Below, piece by piece: positions 1 through 8,241 of a DNA stretch of 64,000 bases; positions within the stretch are counted from its first letter, which is position 1, and every line of letters starts with the position of its first letter. Source of the stretch: DASSBQ01 sp040981125 (lineage in GTDB: Bacteria; Nitrospirota; Nitrospiria; Nitrospirales; Nitrospiraceae). The position numbers were made by a program, and so were the translations under genes. Location of the stretch: the NCBI GenBank assembly GCA_040981125.1, contig JANRMQ010000005.1, positions 186,001 through 250,000 on the forward strand, written 5' to 3'. The notes beneath the pieces were generated by a model that made no database searches, had not been told where the DNA came from, and saw only the letters and a list, made by a program, of their open reading frames with translations.

Positions 1-1
1 C

Positions 2-1237
2 GGATCGCGGGTCGATGCCGAATTCGTCGAAGCCTTGCGGCGGCGTTCGCTGGATGGGGATGAGCCGGTCGAACCGTTCTTGAGCGAGGCGGCCAAATCC
101 GCCGATCTGGCCCCGGAACAATTGACGAGTTTCCTCGACGAACTCCGCGACCATTACGGGATCAATCGCCGGGCGGCGTCCCGCCAAAAAGAGAGAATCA
201 CCAGGACCGGCTTTACGCTCGATGAACAGATCATTACCGTGGAAACGGCATTGCGCATGATGGGGTTGGTCCGAAACTTTGCGCGACTCGTGCTCTTCTG
301 CGCGCACGGCAGCACGACGGAGAACAATCCGTTTGAGTCGGCCTTGGATTGCGGCGCCTGCGGGGGGAACGAAGGAAAACCCAACGCGCGGGTACTTGCG
401 GCGATGGCGAACCGGACACCGGTTCGGGAACGCTTGGCGGCACGCGGCATCGAGATCCCTTCCGATACTCATTTTCTCGCGGGGCAGGTGGACACGACCA
501 CCGACGAGGTACAGCTCTTCGATCTCGAAGACGTGCCGGCGACGCACCGGAAGGACGTCGGCCGATTGTTCGAAAACCTTCGAGAGGCCGGGCAGCTCAC
601 GAGCCGGGAACGGTGCACCCGGTTCCCCGAGGTCAAGGCCGCGTTGTCGTTGCCGCAGGCCGAGGCCTACGTCAGAGCGCGCAGCGCGGACTGGAGTCAG
701 GTGCGGCCGGAATGGGGTTTGTCCGGTAATACCGCTTTCATCATCGGCCGGCGGGAACTGACGAAGGGCTTGAACTTAGCCGGGCGGGTCTTTCTTCACT
801 CTTATGATCACCGGGAAGACCCGACGGACCGCCTCCTGGAAGTCTTGCTGACCGGCCCGCAGGTCGTGGCCCAATGGATCAACATGGAACATTATTTTTC
901 CGCCGTGGATAACGACGTCTATGGAAGCGGCAGCAAAATTTATCATAATGTCGTCGGCCGAGTCGGCGTTATGTCCGGCCCATGGAGCGATTTGCGGCTC
1001 GGCCTGGCGTGGCAGACCGTCATGAACGACGAGATGCCGTATCACGAACCAATGCGTCTGTTGACACTGGTCGAAGCGTCGCGCGCGCGCCTGGAGAAAC
1101 TCATCGCCCGGCATGAACTCCTGCAGCATTTCTATCACAACGAGTGGGTACACCTGGCCGCGCTGGACCCGGACGATGGAACCTGGTACAGCTACATGCC
1201 ATGGGGTGTCTGGCGTCGCGTCGGCAAGAATCCGTGA
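2..1237 (+). CDS. dabA: DabA-type inorganic carbon transporter subunit (UPF0753/DUF2309), 5'-truncated by window
   Basis: The reading frame is open from the first bases, so this is the C-terminal ~410 residues of a longer protein whose start lies outside the window. The motif with AHGST, NPF, SALDCGACGG near 284-365 matches the second half of the zinc site of DabA, a beta-carbonic-anhydrase-like protein; there the His of AHG and a Cys of DCGACGG would be metal ligands. DabA normally works with the membrane subunit DabB to hydrate CO2 vectorially and accumulate bicarbonate. Any dabB would lie upstream, outside the window. The P-II-like gene 73 bases downstream on the same strand fits co-regulated carbon uptake. 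The family assignment rests on motif recognition; the transport role is inferred from the family. Confidence 0.85.
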   Translation, partial: GSRVDAEFVEALRRRSLDGDEPVEPFLSEAAKSADLAPEQLTSFLDELRDHYGINRRAASRQKERITRTGFTLDEQIITVETALRMMGLVRNFARLVLFCAHGSTTENNPFESALDCGACGGNEGKPNARVLAAMANRTPVRERLAARGIEIPSDTHFLAGQVDTTTDEVQLFDLEDVPATHRKDVGRLFENLREAGQLTSRERCTRFPEVKAALSLPQAEAYVRARSADWSQVRPEWGLSGNTAFIIGRRELTKGLNLAGRVFLHSYDHREDPTDRLLEVLLTGPQVVAQWINMEHYFSAVDNDVYGSGSKIYHNVVGRVGVMSGPWSDLRLGLAWQTVMNDEMPYHEPMRLLTLVEASRARLEKLIARHELLQHFYHNEWVHLAALDPDDGTWYSYMPWGVWRRVGKNP

Positions 1238-1310
1238 TCGGGAAGCCGCGAGTGCCGCATCGGAGCAGACCTGTCTCAATCGGAGATGACCCTTTTCAAG
1301 GAGTTGCACC

Positions 1311-1646
1311 ATGGACGGACTGACATTGCATCCCATGAAGGAAATCCGTGTCATCGTGTCGGGCGACAACCGGCCCTTTGTGACGGACCTATTGGATAGG
1401 GTTCAGGCGACGGGGTATACCATCATCGGCAACGTTTCGGGCAAGGGACACCATGGCGTCCGCGAAGCCCACTTCATGTTCAGCGAACAAGAAAGCTTGG
1501 TCATGATCATGACCGTCGTGCCGGAAGAAAAAGTGGAGCCCATTCTCGCCGGATTGCGGCCGCTGTTTGATCGGTATTCCGGTGTCATGTTTGTCTCGGA
1601 TGTCACCGTGAGCCGGCACGAGTATTTCGAAAAGAAGGTGACCTGA
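1311..1646 (+). CDS. P-II-like signalling protein linked to DabA
   Basis: The 111-residue protein has the size and beta-alpha-beta pattern of the GlnB/P-II superfamily, with a glycine-rich GKGHHG segment where the T-loop would be. It lacks the canonical uridylylation-loop Tyr context of GlnB, so it is probably one of the divergent P-II-like proteins that sit beside bicarbonate transporters and sense adenine nucleotides or bicarbonate rather than 2-oxoglutarate. AAGGAG at 1298-1303, seven bases before the ATG, fixes the start; a second in-frame Met lies eight codons later. It follows dabA closely and is probably co-transcribed. The superfamily call is good; the ligand and the regulatory target are inference. 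Confidence 0.75.
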   Translation: MDGLTLHPMKEIRVIVSGDNRPFVTDLLDRVQATGYTIIGNVSGKGHHGVREAHFMFSEQESLVMIMTVVPEEKVEPILAGLRPLFDRYSGVMFVSDVTVSRHEYFEKKVT

Positions 1647-1735
1647 GCCGTCGCGAGGCGACCTCATCTCATCTTGTCTTCTCTCATGCGATTGTCTAGA
1701 ATGAAACCCACTTCACGATCGAACGGCCGGAGGAT

Positions 1736-2008
1736 GTGGTGAAGGGTTTACGATTTGAGCGGATCGGCAAAGACCGACATTACAATATCATTTTCCACAT
1801 CGGCAGCACCTACATTCCGGTTACCGATGAGACCATCGAGCAACTCAAGGGCAGCAGCCTGTTGCCCGCCGATCGCTTCCTTGATGTGCTGATCGATAAG
1901 ATCGGCTATTCCTCCTACCTCAAAGACCAGATCCGCGCGGAACTCGACACCGCCGGCGATGCCACCACGCAGGTCACCGTCCTCCAAGGCGCGATCAGAG
2001 ATCTCTGA
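1736..2008 (+). CDS. Conserved hypothetical protein, 90 aa
   Basis: A small ORF with a GTG start (a second GTG follows immediately) preceded by the purine-rich CGGAGGA sequence. The protein is acidic and soluble, with no signal peptide or membrane segment. I do not recognise a domain. It lies 90 bases after the P-II-like gene on the same strand, so it could be the third gene of the carbon-uptake unit, although the gap also allows its own promoter. Normal codon use for the window supports a real gene; function unknown. Confidence 0.55.
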   Translation: MVKGLRFERIGKDRHYNIIFHIGSTYIPVTDETIEQLKGSSLLPADRFLDVLIDKIGYSSYLKDQIRAELDTAGDATTQVTVLQGAIRDL

Positions 2009-2029
2009 AAATTTTGAACGTTGAATCAT

Positions 2030-2060
2030 GATGAATGGGGGACTTCCTCCGCCCATCATC
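2030..2060 (+). terminator. Imperfect hairpin after the dabA unit
   Basis: GATGAATGGGGGA at 2030-2042 pairs imperfectly with TCCGCCCATCATC at 2048-2060 across a five-base loop. No T-run follows, so if it ends transcription it is not a classical intrinsic terminator. It lies between the last gene of the dabA unit and the restriction locus. Confidence 0.3.
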
Positions 2061-2168
2061 GTATTCCCACGTGAACGTAACTTGTAGCAGCGCACTTCTC
2101 TTTCCTACGAGGTTTGACGATGTAGAAGAATGTGGGTACACTCCGCCCGCATTGTCCAATGAATTCTC

Positions 2169-2777
2169 ATGCCTCTAGAACGGAATCGCGTTAACTCTTC
2201 ATTCTTCAACAACCAAGCCGAAATTCCATTTGAGCTTCGCCTCAAAGGTTTCGACATGGCGATGCAAGACGTGTATGACTTCTTTTATGACGTGAATCGA
2301 GGATTGGTGGAGCGCGGTCTCTTGCGGCTCGATGATATGCTGCGCCCGGCAATCATGTCGGGGTTGCTTTCCGACATGGTAACGGCAAGCCTCGCCAAAC
2401 ATTCGCGAAGTCTCACCGTGAATCTGTATCATAACGGCCATCCCGACTTGGTGTGAATGGACTGTACCCAGGCAACAAAGGTCAGTGCCGGTGTAGAGGG
2501 AGTGGAAATCAAGACAACACGCAAATCGGGTGGGGCGGTTGATACACATGGTGCCCGCGACCAATGGATGTGTGTATTTGTCTACGCAGTCGATTGTGTG
2601 ACAGAACCGGCTAGAGATAGAGCGCCGATGACCTTTACCGAGATCTATCTCGCAAAGGTTACTTTAGATGACTTCCGTCGAAACTCGCGTGGAGAACTCG
2701 GGACCCGGACAGCAACTCTGCATAAACGCGGGATTGAGAAATTGCGGCAGAACTGGATTTACATGCTGAATAAGTGA
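2169..2777 (+). pseudogene. Type II restriction endonuclease, PD-(D/E)xK, frame disrupted
   Basis: Two ORFs in the same frame (2169-2456 and 2457-2777) are separated by a TGA at 2454-2456. The first ends HPDLV and the second contains GVEIKTTRK and VDTHGARDQW, the PD and ExK halves of a nuclease active site. Between them the +2 frame (2456-2479) reads NGLYPGNK, which fits the missing linker. One base lost near 2453-2455 and one gained near 2480 would rebuild a continuous protein of about 202 residues with D93...E113-x-K115. The convergent methyltransferase overlaps its 3' end by 19 bases, so the two form a restriction-modification pair. As written the endonuclease would be inactive. Sequencing error cannot be excluded. 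The recognition sequence is unknown. Confidence 0.7.
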
Positions 2778-3910
2778 TGATTCCCGTTCTTGAACGCTGC
2801 GAGTTTCGGCAGGGCGAGACGAGCCATCTCGAAGTAGTGGGGGTCTTTTTCAATCCCTACACTCTCATACCCAACGGCTTCAGCTGCTGCCAACGTCGAT
2901 GCAGATCCGCAAAAAGGATCGAGTATCACTCCCTTCCCTAAAGGCAATACGCCTCTGACTAGGATACGAAGGAATTGCTGAGGTTTCAGACTGGGGTGCG
3001 GCGCGAGTAATCGCTCCGATTTATGCGTAGGCGACGACATGATGACATCGCCAAAAGGCTTCTGCTCAGATGGACGCCTAAATCCTCCGGTTCCCCACTT
3101 TCTAAGTGTATCCTGAACCCGCCCATCCAGCGGCTTCCGAAACAGGAGCCAGGGCTCCCACATTGAACGCGGCATGACGCTGACATCAGGGAATTCCTCG
3201 TGAGCAGCCTTGGGCCTATCACCGCCGCGCATTGTCATAACAAGGCGAATTATCTCACCTCGGCGCTCCAATCCGGCCCGTGCCAGAGCGCCGGAAACAA
3301 GATAAGAGAGAAGAGGATTGGAAGCCACCACCACATTGGCTCCCGGAACTAGGACCGGCATCAAGGCCACAGCCCATTCAAAAAAGAACGATTCAAGGCA
3401 GCGCAGGTACTCTGTTGAGAGCACCGTGAACCGCGGAAGGGGGGATCGTGGTGTCCCATCATATGACGGCGGAATCCGCCAAACTCCTCCCTTCCCGGCT
3501 CTCAATTTCCGCTGTTGTTCTGCAGAGTATTCGAAAAGGCCATACGGCGGATCAGTGACCACGGCATGGATGGATTTTTCATGTTGTTGCCTCAGCCACT
3601 CGATGCAATCCGCATGAACGACGGTCGCACGACCGAATACGTAGTTCCGGTCAGCTCTGTATAGAGCCGGATCTTCCCGCCAACTTGCATGATCCTGTGT
3701 CGATTTGAGTGCATAGTGCGCGCGCGCGGTTCGAACAAAGACCGAGGGCGTGTTCAATCTGAGATAAGAGCGTACACTCGATCCTGCTGCGGCTCCTATC
3801 AGTTCTCTAACCTGTTGCTCAATGATTTTGACAGAGGCTCCATTCGGGCGGGCGGAAAGAACTGAGAATATTGCATCTCGTATTTCACCTGGCCGGCGTC
3901 TGGCTAACAT
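2759..3910 (-). CDS. DNA methyltransferase (N6-adenine/N4-cytosine, beta class)
   Basis: This 383-residue SAM-dependent methyltransferase has catalytic motif IV DPPY at residues 120-123 and the SAM-binding motif DPFCGS at about 331-336 near the C terminus. That order (IV before I) defines the beta class. The first ~65 residues resemble a winged-helix or HARE-like DNA-binding extension. DPPY restricts the product to m6A or m4C. It should protect the genome from its partner endonuclease, whose frame is disrupted, so it may now be an orphan methylase. No Shine-Dalgarno is visible before the ATG at 3908-3910. A duplicated ATATGTTAGC and a 14-bp palindrome lie just upstream. Confidence 0.88.
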   Translation of the reverse strand: MLARRRPGEIRDAIFSVLSARPNGASVKIIEQQVRELIGAAAGSSVRSYLRLNTPSVFVRTARAHYALKSTQDHASWREDPALYRADRNYVFGRATVVHADCIEWLRQQHEKSIHAVVTDPPYGLFEYSAEQQRKLRAGKGGVWRIPPSYDGTPRSPLPRFTVLSTEYLRCLESFFFEWAVALMPVLVPGANVVVASNPLLSYLVSGALARAGLERRGEIIRLVMTMRGGDRPKAAHEEFPDVSVMPRSMWEPWLLFRKPLDGRVQDTLRKWGTGGFRRPSEQKPFGDVIMSSPTHKSERLLAPHPSLKPQQFLRILVRGVLPLGKGVILDPFCGSASTLAAAEAVGYESVGIEKDPHYFEMARLALPKLAAFKNGNHHLFSM

Positions 3911-3943
3911 ATGAGCGGCGCTAACATATGACGTCTAGACGTC
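3903..3943 (-). promoter_or_regulatory. Candidate operator: direct repeat plus palindrome upstream of the methyltransferase
   Basis: On the plus strand GCTAACATATGA occurs at 3903-3914 and nearly identically at 3920-3931, followed by the perfect 14-bp palindrome GACGTCTAGACGTC at 3930-3943. The first copy contains the methyltransferase start codon. Palindromes here often bind a controller protein or the methylase itself. No controller gene is visible nearby, so the role is inference. Confidence 0.4.
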
Positions 3944-4012
3944 TTTATCAATGCTGTGTAACCTTCCGATACCGTCCTCGTTATCTTTTATAACAGGCAC
4001 TTATGGGTAGTT

Positions 4013-4128
4013 TGTCATCCCCCCGGAGCTTGTCCTCGCGGAAGCGGGGAAAGGGCATCCAGTCAGAGGCTTTCGCCACAGCATTTGGCCTTGATCAAGG
4101 AGCGGGTGCCCGCCTAAGCGGGCATGAC
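4013..4128. repeat. REP-like dispersed intergenic element
   Basis: The element is bounded by GTCATCCC (4014-4021) and its inverted counterpart GGGCATGAC (4120-4128). Inside are the palindrome CCTTGATCAAGG (4089-4100) and the hairpin GCCCGC-CTAA-GCGGGC (4108-4123). GTCATGCCCGC/GCGGGCATGAC ends are typical of repeats scattered in intergenic regions of many Gram-negative genomes. It fills the 290-base gap between the methyltransferase and the TPR gene, where no ORF is convincing. Confidence 0.55.
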
Positions 4129-4200
4129 GCAAAAGGAAACTGACCCACTATCCAAATGGATCTGGTTGAAGAGATCGGAAATCAGCCACGTGAGAGCTGA

Positions 4201-5238
4201 TTAGTCTCCCACCTGGCCGAGCTGAAAGAGCTCGTTCATGATCTGATTCTTTCGGTCGGGATCTTTTTCGAGCCGCAGGGCCTTCGAGAAATTCTCCGCC
4301 GCCATCTCGCGCTTGCGATTCGAGGCGTAGACTCGTCCGATTCCATAATAGGCCCAGGCTTCATTCGGATTGCCCTTCACCGCCCGGTTGAAGAAGTCCA
4401 TGGCTTCCCAAAGTCTGCCCTTGTCGAACGACATCCAGCCGAGCGCCGTATGGGCCGACGCGAATTCCGGATCGATCGCGATCGATTCCCGATACTCCTT
4501 CAACGCCATATCCGCACGCCCGCGCCCTTCATAGAGCCCGCCAAGGGAGAAATGCAGCGCAGCGTCCCGGGGATTCAAGCGGATCGCTTCTTTATAGGCC
4601 TGGACGGCCGGTTCCAGTTTGCCTTGTTCTGCCAAAGCACAGGCGAGATTCGCATGGGCCACCGGATCGGTCGGGTTCAACTTGATGACTTCGCGGTACT
4701 GCGGGATCGCCATTTCCAGTCGGCCTTGCTCCTGATAGGCCACGCCCAGATTGGTGCGAGCCGCGGCAAACGTGGGGTCCAGCCGCACCGCTTCACGGTA
4801 TTCCTTGATCGCCATTTCCAGTCGGTCGGCGCGCTCGTGAATCTGCGCGAGAAAATAATGGGGATATGCGGACTGCGCGTCCAAAGCGGCCGCTGTCTTA
4901 TACAGCTCGATGGATTCTTCCGACTGTCCCGCCTGGGACAGAAAGAGGCCCACAACGAGATGCGCATGGCTGCTTTGGGGGTGCCGCGCGCGGAACGCCT
5001 CGATCCAGGTTTTCACCTGTTCGATATCGCCCGGTTCTTCCAAGGCCTGCGCATGCATTCTCCAGGCATCGGCAAACTCTCCACGGAGGAGATGGACGAC
5101 ATTCAAGGCAAAGAAGGGGCGGCTGTCTTTGGCTCCGGTACGCTCCAAAGCGAGTTTCCAGGCTGACGCTTCTTGTAAGGCCAAGGCCCAGTCGCCGGCG
5201 ACGAAGGCTGCCTCAATACGTTGTTCGAAACGTTCCAT
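4201..5238 (-). CDS. Tetratricopeptide-repeat protein
   Basis: The 345-residue protein consists of a helical N-terminal part followed, from about residue 110, by at least six consecutive TPR units with the usual W/Y-x2-LG-x2-Y-x8-A-x3-F/Y-x-A-x4-P pattern. TPR arrays are protein-protein interaction scaffolds. There is no signal peptide or membrane segment, so it is probably cytoplasmic. It starts 18 bases after the end of the ThyX-like gene on the same strand, suggesting co-transcription. No catalytic domain is present; partners are unknown. Confidence 0.85.
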   Translation of the reverse strand: MERFEQRIEAAFVAGDWALALQEASAWKLALERTGAKDSRPFFALNVVHLLRGEFADAWRMHAQALEEPGDIEQVKTWIEAFRARHPQSSHAHLVVGLFLSQAGQSEESIELYKTAAALDAQSAYPHYFLAQIHERADRLEMAIKEYREAVRLDPTFAAARTNLGVAYQEQGRLEMAIPQYREVIKLNPTDPVAHANLACALAEQGKLEPAVQAYKEAIRLNPRDAALHFSLGGLYEGRGRADMALKEYRESIAIDPEFASAHTALGWMSFDKGRLWEAMDFFNRAVKGNPNEAWAYYGIGRVYASNRKREMAAENFSKALRLEKDPDRKNQIMNELFQLGQVGD

Positions 5239-5256
5239 GTGAAATGCGTAGAAGGC

Positions 5257-6738
5257 CTAGCGTGTCAGGGTGTCCTGCACATCAGGAGGAGTCGCATGAA
5301 TGTGATGGCCCAGCATCGGATATCGTTCGGTGAGTTTCTCCTTCATCAGCCACGCGACGGTCCGATAGGACCAATGGCCTTTGACCCCCGATCGCAGCCT
5401 CGCGATGTACTCGGCCTCCGCGTAGTCCATTTTAAACAGGCACCGGACATAAAATCCGAACGGGATCGCATACAGCGCCGCCTCCTGGCTTCCTTTTCGC
5501 AACTGTTCGATGTCCTGTTTGACGAGATCCATGGCTTCGCAATAGTCACGCTTCACGCCGGCCTCCTCCAAGAGCGGCGGGATATCATACCCATGAGCCG
5601 TCGTGAAATTCTGCTGGACCTGTTGGCATCGCCGATGCCGATGGAGATCACGCCATCCTCCGATATCCATCAGCACGTCGAAGACGAAGGCGTACCCGCT
5701 CCGGAACTCCTTGATGAGATCATCATACGGACCCCTTGTCCGCATGCCTACCTCGATCGTGTCCTGTTTCTGTTTGTCCGTCCAATCCCGCACAACCGCC
5801 AAGATGTTTCGATAGGGCGCCTGACTCACCCGATAGAGCAGCGTGGTCACCACCTCGTCCAGCGGATGGTGCGGCTCGATGAGATCCACCGGTTGCGCTT
5901 GATCGGTCCCGATCGGTTGGTCGAGGTTCGCGCCTCGCAACACCTCCTTTGCATGGCGCGAGAGGTCTTTGTAAATTTCACTCTGATAGGCGCTGGCCTT
6001 GGCGTGGCGGGCCAGCGTGGGGGCGAGCGGTTCGGCGAACCCTTTTCCTTCTTCTGACACGTCGCCCCAAACGTCAAGGGGCGGCCGCCCGCAGGCTTCT
6101 TTCAGTTCCTCGCCGATCGCGCGGAGTTCCGCTAATGGGGACGAGAGAAGCCGCGTGATTTGCTTTTCCAACGTCCTGATGCTGACGACCTGACCCACGT
6201 TGGTCCGGGCGGCCAGCGGAAGGAGGTAGCGGGTGACATCGAACGATCGTGCGGCAATCGTGCGGTCGTATGCGGCTTGGGTCATCCCCTCGGGGCACGG
6301 ATCACGCTCCGCGATGCACTTGACGAGCGGGTCATGGAGTGACCGATAGACCGTCGAAAGACTCCTGAGAATTCCTTCGTACACGGCCTCGGTCTCCGTG
6401 CCTCGCACCGTATCCGGAACAAACCAGTTACTTGACGCAAAATTCTGGTAGCGGCTCGACTTGGCCTGGCCATCCCACAGTTGCTCATCTTCCAGGCGAA
6501 TCGCCGCCAGTTCGGAGATATTCTCAAAACAGACCGTCACATGGCCCAAATCGGCAATGGAGGCATGGCCATAATCGAAATAAAACTGTTCCCAAAATTT
6601 CTCCGATGAATGGCCATGGACCCATCTGATACTCGCATCAATCGAATCCGGAGACCGGCTGTACCGGGCCAGCGCATACGCAGATTTCTCCGGAGGCATC
6701 GGCGCGACGGCGATTATTCGGCGGGGCTGGTGGCTCAT
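5257..6738 (-). CDS. ThyX-like protein with two tandem ThyX-type domains
   Basis: At 493 residues this is about twice the length of a classical flavin-dependent thymidylate synthase. The N-terminal half has a YGHASIAD segment and an ELAAIRLEDEQL...SSRYQ segment resembling the ThyX substrate region (near residues 55-100). The C-terminal half has RHRRCQQVQQNF (about 366-378), where the ThyX signature RHRxxSxxxxSxR is only partly kept: RHR is present but the serines are replaced. ThyX makes dTMP from dUMP with FAD, NADPH and methylene-tetrahydrofolate. Whether this divergent fusion still does so cannot be told from sequence. No separate thyA is in the window. The gene is divergent from hisS and probably co-transcribed with the TPR gene. 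Confidence 0.7.
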   Translation of the reverse strand: MSHQPRRIIAVAPMPPEKSAYALARYSRSPDSIDASIRWVHGHSSEKFWEQFYFDYGHASIADLGHVTVCFENISELAAIRLEDEQLWDGQAKSSRYQNFASSNWFVPDTVRGTETEAVYEGILRSLSTVYRSLHDPLVKCIAERDPCPEGMTQAAYDRTIAARSFDVTRYLLPLAARTNVGQVVSIRTLEKQITRLLSSPLAELRAIGEELKEACGRPPLDVWGDVSEEGKGFAEPLAPTLARHAKASAYQSEIYKDLSRHAKEVLRGANLDQPIGTDQAQPVDLIEPHHPLDEVVTTLLYRVSQAPYRNILAVVRDWTDKQKQDTIEVGMRTRGPYDDLIKEFRSGYAFVFDVLMDIGGWRDLHRHRRCQQVQQNFTTAHGYDIPPLLEEAGVKRDYCEAMDLVKQDIEQLRKGSQEAALYAIPFGFYVRCLFKMDYAEAEYIARLRSGVKGHWSYRTVAWLMKEKLTERYPMLGHHIHATPPDVQDTLTR

Positions 6739-6903
6739 AGTCCGGTAACCTTATGGCAGCCGTGATGCGGGTTTTCGTTGTCTGAGCGGAACGACGGTGA
6801 CGATCGCCCATACTTCGGGTGCCGCGCACTATACCCCCGGCCGGCGATAGAGCGCAAGGAGGAGAGAGGACCACACACAGGGGCAATCAGTGCCTTGAGC
6901 GCG

Positions 6904-6933
6904 TTGACTTGCCTGCAAAGTCGTCGTTATAGT
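6904..6933 (+). promoter_or_regulatory. Sigma-70 promoter of hisS
   Basis: TTGACT at 6904-6909 and TATAGT at 6928-6933 are separated by 18 bases. Transcription would begin near 6940, about 30 bases before the ATG at 6970. This argues against the longer in-frame extension that begins at 6778. Confidence 0.6.
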
Positions 6934-6969
6934 CCCGACGCGTTCGAGGCGGAACTGCCGGGGATTCCC

Positions 6970-8241
6970 ATGGAAGGCACTACAATCAAAGGCATCAAAG
7001 GCGTTAAAGATCTCCTGCCGGAGGAGACAGGGCGTTGGCAATTTATCGAACAGGCGGCCCGCCGCTGGGCGGCCCGCTACGGCTTCCGAGAGATCCGCCT
7101 GCCGGTTTTCGAGACGACAGCGCTCTTCGCCCGAAGCATCGGCGCCACAACCGATATCGTGGAAAAGGAAATGTATACGTTTCCTGACCGTGACGGCGCC
7201 TCGCTGACGCTCCGCCCCGAGGGGACCGCCGGCGCTGTGCGCGCCTTTATCGAACATAATCGCGCCGCCGAACCGGTCCTCCAGAAATATTTTTATCTCG
7301 GTCCCATGTTTCGACACGAGCGTCCTCAGGCTGGCCGACTCAGGCAATTTCATCAGTTTGGTGTCGAATCGTTCGGCACGTCCGACGCACGGGCCGACAT
7401 CGAAGTCGTCTCGCTCCTCTGGCGCTTCTTGTCCGAATTCGCCTTGCCGGGCCTGACATTGGAAATGAACAGTCTCGGTTTACCGGCTGACCGCGCCGAC
7501 TACATCGCTCACCTGGTAACCTACCTGAACGGACGAGAATCCCGTCTCTGCGGGAACTGCCGGCGGCGCATCGGCACGAACCCTCTACGGGTCCTCGATT
7601 GCAAAGTTCCGGAATGCCGCGCGGCGACAGAAGATGCTCCACGCTTACTCGATTATTTGTCCTCGGCGGCGCGCGCGCACTTCGATCAGGTCCTCGCCGG
7701 TCTCGACGCTCTCACGATCCCCTATGTGATCAATCCGCGGCTTGTCCGCGGGCTTGATTACTACTGCCTCACGGCATTTGAGCTGACCTGTTCGCATTTA
7801 GGGGCCCAGAATGCGGTCGGCGCCGGCGGCCGCTACGACGGACTTGTCGCGGCCCTGGGAGGTCCGCCTACCCCGGCGGTGGGTTTTGCCGCCGGTCTTG
7901 AGCGCATTGCGCTTCTGCTTCCGGAGACCGTGCTACCCCGACCCACGCAGCGCGTCTATGTGGCGGCCTTTGGCGAAAAGGGCAGCCGCATAGGACTCAC
8001 TCTCCTTGATGAACTGAGGCGTGCCGGTATCGAAGCGGACATGGATGTGCGTCCAACGACGCTTAAAGCCCATCTCCGCCAAGCCGACCGGCTTGGAGTC
8101 ACCTATGCCGTTCTCCTCGGCGACAACGAAGCAGAAACAGGTGCCGTTCTGCTCCGGAATATGATGACAAAATCGCAAGAACACATTCCCATCGCAACCG
8201 TCGCGTCCCTCCTGATGCACCGTCTGAATTCCACGTCATAA
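6970..8241 (+). CDS. hisS: Histidyl-tRNA synthetase
   Basis: This 423-residue class II aminoacyl-tRNA synthetase charges tRNA-His. It begins with the typical IKGIKGVKDLLPEE segment. Motif 2 (FRHERPQAGRLRQFHQFG) and the histidine-A motif LVRGLDYY are intact, and a C-terminal anticodon-binding domain follows from about residue 320. The frame is open upstream to 6778, but the conserved N terminus and the promoter at 6904-6933 point to the ATG at 6970. Length is normal for the family. Confidence 0.95.
   Translation: MEGTTIKGIKGVKDLLPEETGRWQFIEQAARRWAARYGFREIRLPVFETTALFARSIGATTDIVEKEMYTFPDRDGASLTLRPEGTAGAVRAFIEHNRAAEPVLQKYFYLGPMFRHERPQAGRLRQFHQFGVESFGTSDARADIEVVSLLWRFLSEFALPGLTLEMNSLGLPADRADYIAHLVTYLNGRESRLCGNCRRRIGTNPLRVLDCKVPECRAATEDAPRLLDYLSSAARAHFDQVLAGLDALTIPYVINPRLVRGLDYYCLTAFELTCSHLGAQNAVGAGGRYDGLVAALGGPPTPAVGFAAGLERIALLLPETVLPRPTQRVYVAAFGEKGSRIGLTLLDELRRAGIEADMDVRPTTLKAHLRQADRLGVTYAVLLGDNEAETGAVLLRNMMTKSQEHIPIATVASLLMHRLNSTS

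Noticed and set aside
3908..3933. Seven-codon leader ORF (MLAPLIC) before the methyltransferase
   Set aside because: It has no ribosome site and results from the local direct repeat; no sign of attenuation structure.
6778..6969. N-terminal extension of hisS
   Set aside because: A sigma-70 promoter lies inside this stretch and the conserved HisS N terminus begins at the ATG at 6970.
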